This document shows positions 63,866-64,000 of a stretch of 64,000 nt of DNA, piece by piece. Location: positions 99,047,713 through 99,111,712 of the forward strand of contig OZ020599.1 in the NCBI GenBank assembly GCA_963971535.1, read 5' to 3'. Both the position numbers and the translations under genes were made by a program. This DNA is from Notolepis coatsorum. Taxonomy: Eukaryota > Chordata > Actinopteri > Aulopiformes > Paralepididae. Each line of letters starts with the position of its first letter. The first letter of the stretch is position 1. The notes beneath the pieces were generated by a model, which was given only the letters and a program-made list of their open reading frames with translations, was not told where the DNA came from and searched no databases.

Positions 63866-64000
63866 GGGCCCTCATTCATCAACGTGTGCGTAGAATATGT
63901 TCTATTTCCACACGTAAGCACAGAATGTAGAATCAGTGTACGCACAGGAAAATCGGGATTCATCAACCGTGCGTACACAGGTCCTATGCTCCTCCGTGTT
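63866..64000. mobile_element. left end of a GGGCCCT-type MITE, cut by the window edge
   Basis: GGGCCCTCATTCATCAACGT, then repeated GTGCGTA/TACGCAC words. This matches in style the fish Harbinger-type MITEs with CATTCATCAA ends. Only the left end is visible. Confidence 0.5.

Overview
The window looks like intergenic and intronic DNA from a ray-finned (probably teleost) fish. The evidence is an intact vertebrate mGluR4-type exon with a consensus splice donor, a retropseudogene of a vertebrate septin, fish-style L2-clade, L1, DIRS and hAT/Harbinger-like elements, tRNA-derived SINEs, very long dinucleotide microsatellites and one 200-N scaffold gap (39288-39487). Organism and repeat-family names are from memory of the families; no database search was possible.

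Only one stretch looks like a functional protein-coding exon: 43248-43775 (+), the first coding exon of a group III metabotropic glutamate receptor, best matching grm4. It follows a probable 5' UTR that starts at a splice acceptor (42670/42671) and contains a long GA tract. It ends at AGG|GTAAGT. No later grm4 exon is visible, so everything to the right on this strand is probably its large first coding intron. Near the left edge (82-1808, - strand) is a decayed intron-less septin-6-like copy, disrupted by a LINE tail and lacking its central ~130 codons.

Most of the rest is mobile DNA, often nested. (a) 23992-30770: a hAT-type MITE with 8-bp target duplications holds a complete but dead DIRS-type tyrosine-recombinase retrotransposon (24967-30523), including inverted terminal repeats and an internal complementary region. 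(b) 57690-63755: an L1 is broken by L2-clade tails, and one tail is broken by a young non-autonomous LTR element (60033-63550). Its two LTRs differ by one 6-bp indel, and its only protein is an 813-codon repetitive ORF that runs through the polypurine tract into the 3' LTR. (c) 52883-54388: a MITE holds an L2 tail that holds another repeat module. (d) 33151-35199: a SINE holds a 130-bp tandem array that holds an L2 tail. Two Harbinger-like elements of about 1.38 kb (36944-38328 and 55183-56563), in opposite orientation, each carry two convergent tRNA-like pol III promoter modules. Four copies of a ~480-bp tRNA-derived SINE each have 14-16-bp target duplications. Two unrelated hAT MITEs at 41431-42081 share one 8-bp target, present three times.

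The remaining unique DNA (for example 6.3-8.3, 22.9-24.0, 30.8-32.7, 39.7-40.6, 45.8-46.8, 49.1-50.3, 51.6-52.9 and 56.6-57.7 kb) shows no recognisable gene. The long reading frames made of SL, CV, HT, RE, I, N or L repeats are microsatellite artefacts. No operon, CRISPR array or prokaryotic system is present.
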